From: Mesostigma viride
Lineage: Eukaryota > Streptophyta > Mesostigmatophyceae > Mesostigmatales > Mesostigmataceae
Direction of reading: 5' to 3'
DNA: 64,000 bases
Assembly (NCBI GenBank): GCA_009746045.1
Contig: RPFO01000448.1
Coordinates: 3,082,049 to 3,146,048 of the forward strand
The notes under the pieces are model-generated. The model was not told the origin of the DNA. It saw only the letters and a program-made list of their open reading frames with translations, and did not search any database. Of the stretch, positions 40,072-51,456 are shown one piece after another (the stretch's first letter is position 1; every line of letters begins with the position of its first letter). The position numbers and the translations under genes are program-made.

Positions 40072-41696
40072 CTGCGAAGCGTGTCACGAGTCCCTTCTAC
40101 TGTCGCGTTCTCCCCAGAGAGGTTGGGTAGTTCTCTTGGGCATTAGGAGCTGTAATAAATGTCCGTATTAGCGCTTTCGATGGCATCGTGTTGGTGTACG
40201 TGAGAATAGTTTAATCCCTGACAAGGTTGCCATTGGACGCCCCCATCTATATGCAAGGTTGAAAAACTGACTGGGTTTCGAGGTCATCCCCCACCAACGA
40301 CCAGGGGTCCGCAGTGCTAGTAATTGCTTCTTCATTGGATTCGCGCGTTTGCGCTCCCGCTCCGCGGTTTCTAATTCCTGCCTGATGTAACAAATTGCTC
40401 TTTGATCGCTATCCACTAAGAGGGTGTAGGAAAGTTTCGAGACACCTACGATGACCCCCGCGCTTCCTAGGTCGTAACGAGCGGTAATGGTAGAGTCTAA
40501 TCGAAGAGGTCTAGCTCGTAACTCAGCATTTCCCGTGTCGAGTACTTGTCAGTTGGTAACTAGAGCATCCTCACCACACAGTCCTCCGTTCACGATAGCT
40601 GTGAATCCCGCCAATCGTCGGAGAGCCTCCGTGAGATCGAACGTTTGTTGTGTACCATCGCAAGGAAGTAAATTATTATCAGGTAGCGAGTAGGGACGCC
40701 ATCGTTTGATGCCTTGTCACTACTCGAAAGCCCTGGGATGCATTTACTGTCTGAAAAGCGGTGAGGTGTACTGAATAGCAAGTGAACAGCGTTCAATTCA
40801 TCGATCCTGCCCAATTCTCAGCTAGAGAGTTTTGCATGGACGGGTTTATTGTGAAAGAGACGCCCGGTTAGCGCGGCAGGGCGTTGTGTTCCCCCCTTTT
40901 TTTTTCTTTCATGGTGGAAAACGAGATTTGCTCGACTAGGGAAAGGGGCTACCCGAAAAAATCGCGTCCCGCCATATCCAAAATACAGGTCTTTGAAATA
41001 CGGGTATCGACATCTGGGTTAACCAAGTTGTCCCCGCTGCTAAATGGGAGGTAGTCTCTCGCGACAAAATCGGGCAATTTCGTGTACTTCTCCGCTGTTG
41101 ACGTATATGCAATCAACACGCACGTCTGTCATTGATGCGTAAGGGCATTTGTCATGAGAAGCGTCGTTCCCATCTTCATAATTGAATGACCAAATGAGGC
41201 GTTTGGATTTGTCAGCAGTAGTATAGCCGATACCCAGTTGTACGAACAGAAAGTTCTAGCTGTGTGCGGTCGGTATTCCGATGGCCTGGTCTTGGAGCGT
41301 ATCAGCGTCAAAATGGAAATGACATACCCATTTGTTGCTCGGTGTCTCGATGTCTATGAAGTGCTTTTACGTACATCGTTTTCGAATATGGCTTTGGTCT
41401 TTCAAACCAACGATTCCCATCCACATACAGCTATAAAAAAATGATCGATTAGGGGTCCCGCGGCGTCTCCCCAATCGTCGTAAATCATCGCCTAAACGCA
41501 AACTTGTTGGCTCACTTGTAACACACCCGCACGCCATCAACAATAGTATTGCAGATCGATGGATAGAACCTGGGTAATTGCACGCTACAATAGTCCTGAT
41601 TCAACGCTGGCGATATCGGCGTCTGTATTCCTTGTCGACCTGTCAAGCCGGATTGCTTGAGGCTTATGGGCCGGTTGAGAGTCGAAATCACACCAT
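40072..41696 (-). pseudogene. 514-aa structural protein gene (noisy copy)
   Basis: The start is at 41696 in CACCATTTG. A 25-50 bp insertion of unrelated sequence occurs at about 40345-40385 and a CCCCCCTTTTTTTTTC insertion at about 40892, besides many small indels. Confidence 0.6.
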
Positions 41697-41723
41697 TTGA
41701 TTATCTGCCTAGCAAATAAACAC

Positions 41724-42248
41724 ATGGGCCTCTGAGGCCTTCAGAGACAACGACGGTACAGACGAAACCTTCGCCGAGACGCTGGAAGAGCAGTGTGACC
41801 CTGGTCAAGACCGAAAATTCGAAAGGGACACGTTGAATGTATGAACAGAAAAAAGGCACCTTCGCGACAAGAATGAGAGTTTTACCAGCAACGCGCACAA
41901 AGCGAGAGGAGAAGACGAACGAGGAAAGGAGGCAGAGCGATAACGAAACGGTAGGTCCTGCAAAGGAATTGGAGATTCAGCGCAAAAGGCTAGTCGACTG
42001 GAGCTGCAGACAGTCCGTAACAATCGCGCATTGAACGCTTTCTCGCTGAGGATTCTGTCGCGCTCAACCCCCGCCGACGCCAAACCGAAACGGCGTCGTC
42101 GAAGCCAGAGACAGAGCGGGACTCTCCGCCTAACCCCGATCATAACCCCGACAGCTCCAACCTCAACCACCGCCACCTGTCGCCGATGAAGCATACGAGC
42201 ATGGCATGGCCGCATCCGCGCGTCTCTCCTTGCTAGTCTGGGTACATT
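41724..42248 (+). pseudogene. Coiled-coil protein gene (noisy copy)
   Basis: Starts in ACACATGGGCC and is broken by frequent indels relative to 28576-29103. Confidence 0.6.
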
Positions 42249-42261
42249 AAAAATGTCTTCG

Positions 42262-43160
42262 GAATGGTTATGGCTATAATCGAAAGAGCGACGAATTATT
42301 CACTCGAGAACAAAGACATTCAAGCAACGATACGCCCCACAGCGTCGCTGCTCTAGCCGAATTGCGATCTTCATACTTTATCGCAAACTTCTGCGGAGCT
42401 CGACGGTCTGGGGGGAAAAACTTACATCGGCGGCGTTCAACATGGCGAAGGCTTACTCGTACAAACTCTTCGACAAGCTGTCCTCATTTCAGGGAGTTGC
42501 CACACGGAGCGAAATAACAGATGCTCCCGGAACAAGCATGACGATGGAAGTTACCTTCTACCTGGCATTCGATGGGATGAAGTCATATCAAGTCTGACCT
42601 CACGATACGAGAAGTACAAGGACGATCTCAAGTTATAGGGAAACAATTCAAACGCGAAATAACGTGGATGGCGTAATAAAAACGCAGAACTTCCATGGAC
42701 CTCTGCCATGTACCTACGCTTTGATGCAATGAAAATGGGATAAAACCTGGCGACCAACGGTTCAGAGCACGGTCTCCTTCGATCGCTCGATTCTGATAGA
42801 CGAATGCAACGGCGTTCCCTCAATTTCAGAGCTCTTAGCAAAACGCTGTTGCGGCATTTCGCGTGTCACACACAGACACTTCCTCACGAGCCATGAGTTT
42901 CTGACACAGGTACACGAGCGGTGGGATACCACGAGCAGTGCGAGCGATATATCGTTTCTTGCGCTGTTCAGAACGAAAGGGACCATCGAGGGCCGCGCGA
43001 CAGATCCGCGGAGAGAGCGCGGGTCTTGGGCGCCGGATGAGTTTCTCGCGCTATGGGACCACGCCAGTCAAGGCGATCTCACGACTCTTTGTTGTCGACT
43101 TCGACTCAGCGCGACCCGAAAAAATGTTTCGACGAACTTCAATACATTTCTTCGATAATA
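42262..43160 (+). pseudogene. Packaging ATPase gene (noisy copy)
   Basis: Walker A coding sequence is visible at 42385-42425 but interrupted by extra Gs and As (GGGGGGAAAAACTT). The end corresponds to 29997. Confidence 0.65.
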
Positions 43161-43185
43161 ATTTTCTCCTGAACCATTGATATTA

Positions 43186-43690
43186 CTTGGACTATTCGTC
43201 CACCAACACGATACGAGGCGCCCAGAGAGGAGTACGGTTGGAGACACCCAAGCACGTCTCCGATATTGTTCGGGTCTCACATTGGGCGAAAACTCTAGAC
43301 CGGTGTCGTCAGGATCCTTCAAGAGGCAGGGCCACCACGACAACAGATTGCCAGTCACACTGTCACGGACATGAGCCCGAAATCGATTGGCCAGCCGCAC
43401 ATGAGTGGGCGATTCGCAGGCGTCCACGGTGGCGCTCACCCCTCCAAAACGGAAAAAACGACCGAACCGAACGGCCTCGAGGGCGCCCAAGGATCCACCC
43501 GGTTAGGGTATTAAAAGCTCGAGCCAAAAAATTGTCTCATGTATCAGTCATCAGAATGACGCGTGACCGAATAGGGAGCGTTCGCGGACAATGAGGACCG
43601 GGGCCCAGGCGAAGAGGCGAGCATCGCCCGCGACCAGACGACTGATCTCGGCGAAAGCAAGTAAGAAGGGCGTCTGGATTCCCAGTGATC
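43186..43690 (+). pseudogene. AT-hook protein gene (noisy copy)
   Basis: The start codon position reads TTGGAC instead of ATGGAT. The AT-hook-coding GAGGGCGCCCAAGGATCC is present near 43480. Confidence 0.55.
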
Positions 43691-44827
43691 GTGGATCGCA
43701 AATAAATAACCCCGAGGTTTGCGGAAAAATCGGCTTGCAGGCGACCTCTCCACCTCGCCGAGCCACCGCCACCACGAGGAATCGCCCTGCGCGAGCTGGA
43801 GGAGGGCGGTTACTGGACTTCGACGAGGCCGTCGCCCAGCGGAAGCGCGACCAGAGCCGCTACGAGCTGGCAGGCAATCGAAGGAGGCGGGGCGACTCGC
43901 AAAGACCGCTTTGGTGATACATTGGGATGCGGCGTCTGCTCGACAACTTGGGGTGCTCGCAGCTACGAGTCCGTGATGTTGCTTGCCGACACAGCTCATG
44001 TTCTTCGCGTGCGTGCACGGACATCAGAACCCAAGCGCAAAGACCCATCACTCGAAGGACGACGCCTTGAGGGAGATGAGAAGCAGGCTCCGGGGGTCAT
44101 CAACGGGTGAATCCGATATGCCGCCCCGAAGAAGAGGCTCCAAGGTCACGTACGGAGCGTACTTACCAACTGCTCGCGTCAGGGAGCTGAAGGTTGGTGA
44201 CTGGACAGACGGTTTGACCGTGCGAGAACGAAGCCGCTGAGGTACACGTACGAACAGCTCCAGACAGATCGCCAAAGCACGAGTACGAAGCCGATCCACG
44301 GTCCGACTCCGCGCGCATGGGCTTGAGCTATCTCTACGGGTGAAGATCTACCACCGACGGTATAACAATCACGACCAGATGCGCATCGTCGACATCGGTC
44401 GCTGAGCTAGGACGCACGAGAACGGTACATCCCAGCCGAGGGAGATTCTAACATCCAGAATTTCAAAACGCAGCACAGACATTGCCAGTTATGACGTCGT
44501 CCGGAAGACAAGAAGTACGGAAAGCTCAAATCCTAAAGCGTTAGATGCCCGTGCTAAGGCTTGGACAGGAAAATTGCATTTTCGAACACGAGCGAGCATT
44601 GCCGATTCAAACACAGTCTTTCAGCGCCCGTTACAACCGGATTATACGGAGGCAATCGACGCCACGCGACAGCATACATCACTCGTTTCCTGAAGGGCGC
44701 TTTCATTTAAGACAACGTTAAAATGGTGTTGGCGACCATGACTGGCATGACGTACGGACGGAGGCCTTTACGAGAGGCAGGGTGGCGAGATGAGCGGACC
44801 GATCGGCTGAGGCCGAGGAAAAAGTAG
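43532..44827 (+). pseudogene. Tyrosine recombinase gene (noisy copy)
   Basis: Co-linear with the intact gene of copy 2 to the AAAAAGTAG stop at 44827, with dozens of indels including several in the catalytic half. Confidence 0.65.
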
Positions 44828-44998
44828 ATTAGTTCCCGTGGGAAATTTTCACATGAATGTCGAAAAGGGTATTCTAAACCGCATGCATTATACAGGGAAT
44901 ATAAAGTTCCATGGGAACATTTTTCCGAGGTCGAGGTTCGAGGGTTTGGCATTTTATAATCTGAATTTTTTGTTTTCTAAAACAATTATTATGCTATC

Positions 44999-46420
44999 AT
45001 GTGCTGAACCGAGTCAAGTCGTCACAGTCGAACCTCTAAAAGCACCGTGGGAGTAATAAAAGGACCGTTGACATTCCGTGGCTGGCTCTATACTCCACCC
45101 ACCACGCCGAGGCCACCCATGAGACCCATGAACAAGGTCGTACACGCAGTGGCGCTACAAGAAGGCTCCCACCAAAGAGGCTGGCGGTGTCTCCTCTTGC
45201 CATCCGCTTATTTGCAGCGCGTGGCAATCAACACGAAGGACGCCAACGAGTCGCGCATTATGCGCAACCTCGCCAGACTTTTTCGCGCGGATCTATGCGG
45301 AGTGTGCTGTCATCCCGTTCGCGCACACCTCGACGAAGTATACACGACGGCCGTCGTGGGCGTACGTCGCATTGACGACACAGTCGACCCAGCATGACGA
45401 GCGCTCTGGCGACATTCGATTACCCGGGACACTTTCGCCGTGTTCACGACGAGAGTACTGCCGCCTTTCGTCCCTGACACATCGCAACCAAGGACTTTTC
45501 GCACGAGGTCAGCACGGCGTCTCGCATTGAAGAAGGATTTTGTTCAAGTCGTCTTTCCACATCGTCGTGCGCGGTCTCGTTCTTGCCGACCTGGACGCCT
45601 CGAGAGTGTTTTGGTACACGACCCTCACCGATTTCATCAAGCGCGCTTCTTTCGACCTGTCATCTCCGTTCACAGAGACGCGCACGAGCTGCTTGAAAGT
45701 TCAAGTGAACGGTCAATGGACAATTCGACGAGGATCTGCGACCACCCAGCTGAGCTATTTTCGGTGAAAGGACACGGGTGAGTAGACGAAGAGTTTACAG
45801 CAGAGACATTCTTTTCGATGCGTCGGAGAATGCCACAAATTCGGGGACACTGACCTCTGGGAATTCTGCGCATATGTGAAGGCTCGTTCTGTGACTTCTC
45901 GGACCACATCCTCATCAACATTGCTATCGCCGGCACGTCAATCGGCGGGTATTGGTGAGTGCCCCCGGACTGAGGCTGGCTCGTGAAGAGGGGAGGGGGT
46001 CGCGGACGGTCGCGAGTGCACGGTGGAAGCGAGCGGGAGGACATTGACGTATTCGCAATTCTCGCGGCGATGGAGAAGTGGTCCGGAGTGTGCCTATCTC
46101 GAGTGCGGCTACGAATTGAGTTGTTCCAGAGTCAAGCTCGTGAGGGGTGAACCAGTTACCCAGCAATGCGACGATCACATCTGCCTCTATGCCAAAAAGG
46201 TGCACGAGAAGAAACGGCCCTTCACGCTCCGAATACCGTCAGGACAAGTTTTTAGACTGCTACAGGGACAATCGCCAGACTCTCGCAAGATCCGAGATCG
46301 CCACCCCGTGATTGCAGCACCGGGATCGACAAAATGCCTTCACTCACACGTATTCGTCCGGAAAAAAATCAAGCCATGGCAGCTGGGCATGCGCTATTTG
46401 GGACCGCATAAGAGCACCTT
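44999..46420 (+). pseudogene. Primase part of the primase-helicase gene (noisy copy), 3' truncated
   Basis: The ATG is at 44999. The sequence covers the primase and zinc-binding regions and ends at AGAGCACCTT, immediately before the codons for the helicase Walker A. There it joins copy 2 sequence equivalent to 20230. Confidence 0.65.
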
Positions 46421-46472
46421 GTCCACGAGAGTGAATTTTCCGAAGCAACCACCCATATATAATTCATAGAAA

Positions 46473-46991
46473 TTACTTGCCATGGCAGGAACATTTTTTT
46501 CCTTCTAGCCCTCGAATTTTCTCGAAACGCAAAATTACAACGAATTTCGTCACGTCCGTTGGGACTGAGTAGCTAGTAGCCGCAGCCGCTCTGTCGAGGT
46601 GCACGAGGCTTAAAAATAAACGACCACCATTCCGAAACAGATATGGATCCGTCAGATTCATATAGTTATGATCGTTGATGCACGTGTAATTTGTCGCCAC
46701 CGCCCCACCAGAGCAGACTTCTGAAAAAAGCACTGCGTGCTCATTCAAGTTGTTTTCTGCCCCTAAAAAATTGGGAGAAATAACTCCTAAAGTACTCTTC
46801 CCAGCCGCACCAGCGACGCCAATTAGATAAGCGGTGTGCCCCCCTCCTCTCCAATCCTCGTTAATTATTGGGGCTCTAGGATCAGGTTTGATGGCGAATT
46901 CCGCGCGCCTTGAGGCCGCATCAAAACTTAATGCTTTGTCAGAGTCAAGAAGGATTTGATAAAACAACGGATACTCCATTAATATAGACAT
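46473..46991 (-). CDS. Hypothetical protein, 172 aa (copy 2)
   Basis: Same predicted protein as 20282-20800, with the same AATTATCT motif directly before the ATG. Below it the 67-aa ORF is cut at 46421 by the join. Confidence 0.55.
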   Translation of the reverse strand: MSILMEYPLFYQILLDSDKALSFDAASRRAEFAIKPDPRAPIINEDWRGGGHTAYLIGVAGAAGKSTLGVISPNFLGAENNLNEHAVLFSEVCSGGAVATNYTCINDHNYMNLTDPYLFRNGGRLFLSLVHLDRAAAATSYSVPTDVTKFVVILRFEKIRGLEGKKCSCHGK

Positions 46992-47785
46992 AGATAATTG
47001 TAAACAACTAGACTATCCCCCATCTGGTCATTAATGCAGCAGAAAGTTGATACATCGCTATCTGACAGATTTATGTCGTAAAAGAGAAACTCTGCCATTT
47101 TCTGGTTGTCAAAGTTGCTAGGACCTCCTGTTCCAATGGTGCAATTGATAGTTTTCGCACCAATTGCGTTTGGTGGTGTACCACCAGCTGAATACGTGGC
47201 CACCGAGTTAGACCACAGTTTTTTCTGCGAATTGCCGAACCGTTCGACGACTAGTCGGTAGTCAGTCCATGGCGCAGAGTCCAGATACATGGTGAGATTG
47301 GGAGCAGGTAAGTTGGAAAACGAGTCAAAGTTGAGAGACGTGTTGCGTCTATGAGAACCATATGTAGTGCCTCCTGGGACTTGAGAGGCGTACGTCCTTC
47401 CATTCGAAGCAAGCGCATCACGTTTTGTCACATAGACAAGGGTATATTTGCTGTAGGTAAAGGAGCTGTCCTGGATCAAAGCACTGCCTCCAGCACTTGT
47501 AAACGTCACCGTGCCAAGTCCATTTTTTTGAGCTCCAACAAACACTGGCCTTGCTGCGTCTGAATTGGCGACTAGTTTATGAGTCGAGGATTTGGATTTG
47601 ATGGTCCCAACAAGTGTCCCACTAGAAACACTTCCTGTGCCGTCCCGTAGCTCTGTCATGGTGCCAGTGTCTGAGAAGTCGAACCACAAGACGGGACTTG
47701 TAGAGATCCCATAAGGTATACGTCTATTAAGGGATTCTTTCCTTCTCCTTGACAAACGTGGTACTGTGTTTTGTAACGAGTCCAT
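46979..47785 (-). pseudogene. LamG-like protein, C-terminal frameshift (copy 2)
   Basis: Identical to copy 1 over the first 210 or so residues. A three-base deletion (ATA) removes one codon near 47150, and a two-base deletion in AAAGTTGATAC at about 47045 (copy 1 AAAGTGTTGATAC) shifts the frame after the DSDVST block. The last residues of the fold are therefore replaced by an unrelated tail that runs past the normal stop position (about 47008) into the 172-aa gene. Confidence 0.65.
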
Positions 47786-48067
47786 ATCATAACTATATTA
47801 TACAAGTGATGATTTTCAGACTGCAGAGGGACTCAGTTGGGCTCCTTCATTCATAAAAGCACAGACTTATTTTTTATTTTGTGGCAGTGGATATTGAAAC
47901 TTCCCAACCAAAACCGGCCCTTGTTTTGCTGGCAAAAGTGAGGCCCTACCATCATCTGCTAGGTTTGGCGTATCGAAGATCAGTATCTGCCTATTTAAGG
48001 GTTTGCGACTATCCTAGGGTCTTTGAGATAATCCATCGAAGACACAGTATACTAGAGAGGGAGATTT

Positions 48068-49273
48068 TTACAGCTGAACGACGGCCTGGCGACCCGCGCC
48101 GATGTCCATGCGTGACTCGGACTCGGCGAAGATGTACAAGACGAGGTCCGTGCCGCCTGTCTTGGAGACGCGGAGAGTGACGACGCTGGCCGTGCCCCTC
48201 AAGTCGAGACCTGACTGCCACCCCTCTCCAGCGGATGGCATGTTAAGGTGTGCTGCCATGACAAAGAAGTCGGCAGGCCAGCTGGCCTCTGTAACATCTA
48301 CACCTACAGGAGCCCCGATGTTCCCTTGGTCGCCAAACGTCGAGAGCAGATTCACCCATGCCTCTGTAGGACCCATAGAGTACGCTGGGGTCTGGTAATT
48401 CCCGTTGACGTCGAATTGATAGCTAGTAAGCGTATCACTTGTATGGCTAAACATAGTGTTGCCGACTTCATTTTCAGTGTCTGTTGCAGTCGGTGCTTGG
48501 ACAGCTAGCAGCTTCGATGCACTCATGGATGATAAGCTTGCCTTCATGGAGTACGCGTTACTGGTACCAAGGGACTGCTTTGTCGAAGTCCAAGTGTTCC
48601 AGGTGTATGGGATAGTCCCACCTTGTGCCAGCCGACTAGACAGGACCTGCCCAATAACATCCTCTTGGAAACGATATACTTCAATGGACCAATGAATGTC
48701 TTTCAGTGTAAATGCCAAACCAGCCCCAGCCGCGCTTGGGATAAGGACCCCGGCATCCATCAGAGTCAGCCTGACCTCCATTGGTGGCATAAGAGACATG
48801 TCCACAATCCTTGGATTGCCGCTAAGAAACCCGATAAAATGATCAATGCACCCAGGTTTATCCGTAGTGTTTGCTGTTGGGGCGGTAACTGCGTTATCGG
48901 CCCACCCAGCTGGTTTCTGGCTTTGGGCATAGTTAGCTCCACCGTGTGTAGTTAGAAGAGTCCAGAAAAGATGGCTGTAATCGTTGATATTGTCCACCTG
49001 CTGCCCGCCAACTAGAACCTCTAGACGCTTGACGAGAGACGATGTGAATGGAGGGAAGGCGGCAAAGCCAGCGGTAGTTGTGGTAGTTCCCTTGAAAAAC
49101 ATACAAAGAGTGTGCAAGTCGCAGAACCCGGACGTCGGCAAGCGCACGCTGATAGTCGACCCGTGACGCACGTCCGTGGCCGCGGAGGTAGTGGAGAGCT
49201 GAACCCTCTGGGTCGTGTGCTGCCCGAGGGACTTGATGACGTGTTGCATGCTGCGGGGGATAGCGCGATCCAT
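48068..49273 (-). CDS. MCP: Major capsid protein (copy 2)
   Basis: The predicted 401-residue protein is the same as at 21883-23088 in every position I compared. In the 280-bp intergenic region downstream, the only difference seen is one G fewer in a G4 run (ATTTAAGGG against ATTTAAGGGG). Perfect conservation of this gene while other genes differ by frame-breaking indels argues that those indels are not long-standing mutations. Confidence 0.78.
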   Translation of the reverse strand: MDRAIPRSMQHVIKSLGQHTTQRVQLSTTSAATDVRHGSTISVRLPTSGFCDLHTLCMFFKGTTTTTAGFAAFPPFTSSLVKRLEVLVGGQQVDNINDYSHLFWTLLTTHGGANYAQSQKPAGWADNAVTAPTANTTDKPGCIDHFIGFLSGNPRIVDMSLMPPMEVRLTLMDAGVLIPSAAGAGLAFTLKDIHWSIEVYRFQEDVIGQVLSSRLAQGGTIPYTWNTWTSTKQSLGTSNAYSMKASLSSMSASKLLAVQAPTATDTENEVGNTMFSHTSDTLTSYQFDVNGNYQTPAYSMGPTEAWVNLLSTFGDQGNIGAPVGVDVTEASWPADFFVMAAHLNMPSAGEGWQSGLDLRGTASVVTLRVSKTGGTDLVLYIFAESESRMDIGAGRQAVVQL

Positions 49274-49301
49274 CGATGTATACCCATGTGCTTAGATAAT
49301 T

Positions 49302-49589
49302 TTACCGTAAGATCTCTCCTAGTAATGGGTTGTTTTGTCGGTGAGCCTCGACCCTCTTGTCAAAGCTCGAGAGTGCCTTCAACCCAGCGTCCGCGAACCC
49401 CGCGATGTTGCTGAGCACCGGCGTGTTCCTCACGATTTCTCCTGGCACCCCTCCAAAAACGGCGTCCGCGGTCTTCAACAAAGCCTGTGCCGTGCGCGCG
49501 CCATGGCCGACCTTTCGAATAGCATCCCCCGCAGCATGGCCGACTTTACGAACGACAGAGGCGACCTTTCCGAAGACTCGATCAAACAT
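49302..49589 (-). CDS. Small basic capsid-cluster protein, 95 aa (copy 2)
   Basis: Same protein as 23117-23404. The start lies one base after the stop of the minor capsid gene, as in copy 1. Confidence 0.6.
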   Translation of the reverse strand: MFDRVFGKVASVVRKVGHAAGDAIRKVGHGARTAQALLKTADAVFGGVPGEIVRNTPVLSNIAGFADAGLKALSSFDKRVEAHRQNNPLLGEILR

Positions 49590-49590
49590 T

Positions 49591-50430
49591 TCAACTTTGA
49601 TATGGTATAGGCTGAGAAAATTTGTCGTCTGGGTCCTTGAGCGCGACGTACTTCAAGACCCGCGATATCTTGCGGGCCTCTGAGCCGATCACTTTCTGCG
49701 GCGAGATGCGGAAGGCTAGCTGAGCAACCCAGTCGGTGTACACGTCTATCGGCTGGTCATCCTCGTCCAACAACCGCAACGAGATGGAAGTTGGCGACTC
49801 TCTCAAATGCTGCCACAGAGGCTGGTACGACATCCACACTATGGGCTCCAGGTACTGCGACATCACTGGCAGGACGGCAAGGAGCCCGCCATACTGGGCG
49901 CCCTGGGGGGAAGATACCACATTCCCGCGGACTAGGTCGGTGTACACGAACACGGAGCTCAACCGACCGTTTGTGGCAGGTCTGTTCGAAGTGAGAGACG
50001 TCGTGGATTGGTATGCTAGTGGGAGAAGGCCGAGTACCCTTCCTGCGTATTCAGAGACCTGGATGGAAAACGCATTGGGAGATGAAAAAGTGTACTTGCT
50101 CTTCGCGCGATCGTATGTCACCGTCATCCCAGGGTCGTGCACTCGTAGTGCGTTCTCAATGTTGGCCCTGTTCTCCAAACACGTGTATGAGCCGTGGGGG
50201 AGAAATATCTCATGGGTGTCTGATGTTACTTGTGTGGTGAAAAGGAACTTGTTATTTCTCGAAGTGATGTGCGCTTGCTCGTATGGGACTGAGAGTAACT
50301 CGAGACCCACGTCGTGGAAGTCGTCCAAAAGGCCCATGGGGATGTCCCACGTGGGAGCAGCCAAGTCACCCCTCGCCCTGTCAGCAGTTCTAAGGGTCAA
50401 AAGGATCGTCTCTTGAACATGGTCTTTCAT
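49591..50430 (-). CDS. mCP: Minor capsid (penton-like) protein (copy 2)
   Basis: Same 279-residue protein as 23406-24245. The C-terminal SLRLLDEDDQPIDVYT strand pair is intact. Confidence 0.7.
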   Translation of the reverse strand: MKDHVQETILLTLRTADRARGDLAAPTWDIPMGLLDDFHDVGLELLSVPYEQAHITSRNNKFLFTTQVTSDTHEIFLPHGSYTCLENRANIENALRVHDPGMTVTYDRAKSKYTFSSPNAFSIQVSEYAGRVLGLLPLAYQSTTSLTSNRPATNGRLSSVFVYTDLVRGNVVSSPQGAQYGGLLAVLPVMSQYLEPIVWMSYQPLWQHLRESPTSISLRLLDEDDQPIDVYTDWVAQLAFRISPQKVIGSEARKISRVLKYVALKDPDDKFSQPIPYQS

Positions 50431-50434
50431 ACGC

Positions 50435-50665
50435 TTAGCTCTCTACCATCAACTCCGATTTGATTTCGGGTCTATTCAGAACTACCACTTCGCCCTCTTT
50501 TGCGTCCTTGAAAGCGCGTTTGAGAGCGCGCTTTCCTTTCCCAGTCATAGGTTTCTTTCTACAATACAAAAACGCGGCCTCGATGAACTCTCGTGGCATG
50601 CTAGGGTACAGTACCATCCACTGAGAAATCTCGATCAGGTCAGACTCTGTGAAAATTGGATCCAT
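50435..50665 (-). CDS. Hypothetical protein, 76 aa (copy 2)
   Basis: Same protein as 24250-24480, with 4 bp to the next gene. Confidence 0.55.
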   Translation of the reverse strand: MDPIFTESDLIEISQWMVLYPSMPREFIEAAFLYCRKKPMTGKGKRALKRAFKDAKEGEVVVLNRPEIKSELMVES

Positions 50666-50694
50666 TGCGTAATATTATCACACACAGATATTTT

Positions 50695-51250
50695 TTAGGC
50701 ACGGATACCCGTAGCCATTCCCAAGGCAGCTAACCTGGCTGCTCTCATCCTCTCTCTTCCACCCGAGCCAACTACCACTGGCTCACCGCCCACCGTCCTG
50801 CCTTGGGGCCTTTTATGAATTCTGTTGATATGAGTCGTCCTTCCGCCTTGGCTTTTAAAGTCCCTCGTGCATCCAGGCTCGGTGCACGGAAACCGGGCAG
50901 GTCCGGTTCCGGTATCTGATGTCAAAGGTGGCGCTGGCTCTCTAGGCACCGCGGTCTCACCAAGACAAACATGGGATCCGTTCCCATTTCCGCCGTCTCC
51001 TTCCTCCCACTCGCACCACCTCGGTATATCTTCAACCTTCTACCGACCCTGAGACCTGTTGCTCTAGCGGGAGCTGCCGGTGGCGCCACTACAACCGGCT
51101 CATCGGTGTTGTAGCAGCTGCCGTCGTCGCGCCGCCAGCCGCGGTTGCTGGTGTGGCGACGCTTACGCCACCTCCTAATGAGTTGTCGATTGGCATCATC
51201 GGGACGCGAACCGGTTGCGCGACGTTGGACAGGGCCGCCAACAGAATCGC
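50695..51250 (-). pseudogene. C2H2 zinc-finger protein, frameshifted (copy 2)
   Basis: The finger-containing 3' part is open from 50949, but two single-base losses relative to copy 1 lie upstream: TCACCAAGAC for TCACCAAAGAC at about 50960, and CATCGGTGTT for CATCGGATGTT at about 51104. Between them the frame is wrong. The finger itself is unchanged. Confidence 0.55.
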
Positions 51251-51456
51251 GTCTCTGAACCCGCGAGCTTCCGCTACTTTCCCTTGGCAGCGGGAGCTCT
51301 GTGTGGTCGCGAGTTGATTACGATCGTGTTCTTGACGGAATTGGAGGACCTAGAGGAGACTCTTGTGGACGTCGTAGTGGTAGGCGCGCGTTTTCGTCCT
51401 GAGCGTCGGCCGCGTTTCGTTTTCCTTGGTGGCATGTTTACTTATGCGAGAGATTT

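Larger units (their letters stand above)
35669..46420. pseudogene. Noisy partial PLV copy (probable unpolished sequence)
   Basis: The stretch follows copy 1 co-linearly from the middle of the capsid gene (equivalent of 22736) to just before the helicase Walker A (equivalent of 33187). An inserted or missing base occurs every few tens of positions, along with an odd homopolymer-rich patch at 38990-39075. No gene has an intact frame. Errors do not spare codon positions and sit largely in or beside short runs. Both ends are abrupt joins to high-quality sequence. This is the signature of an uncorrected long read used to bridge a repeat rather than of natural decay. Per-gene spans are listed below. 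Confidence 0.8.

Noticed and set aside
35669..46420. Ancient degraded third provirus
   Set aside because: Error pattern is indel-dominated with homopolymer patches and sharp joins, which fits raw sequence better than decay; kept only as a pseudogene-like stretch.
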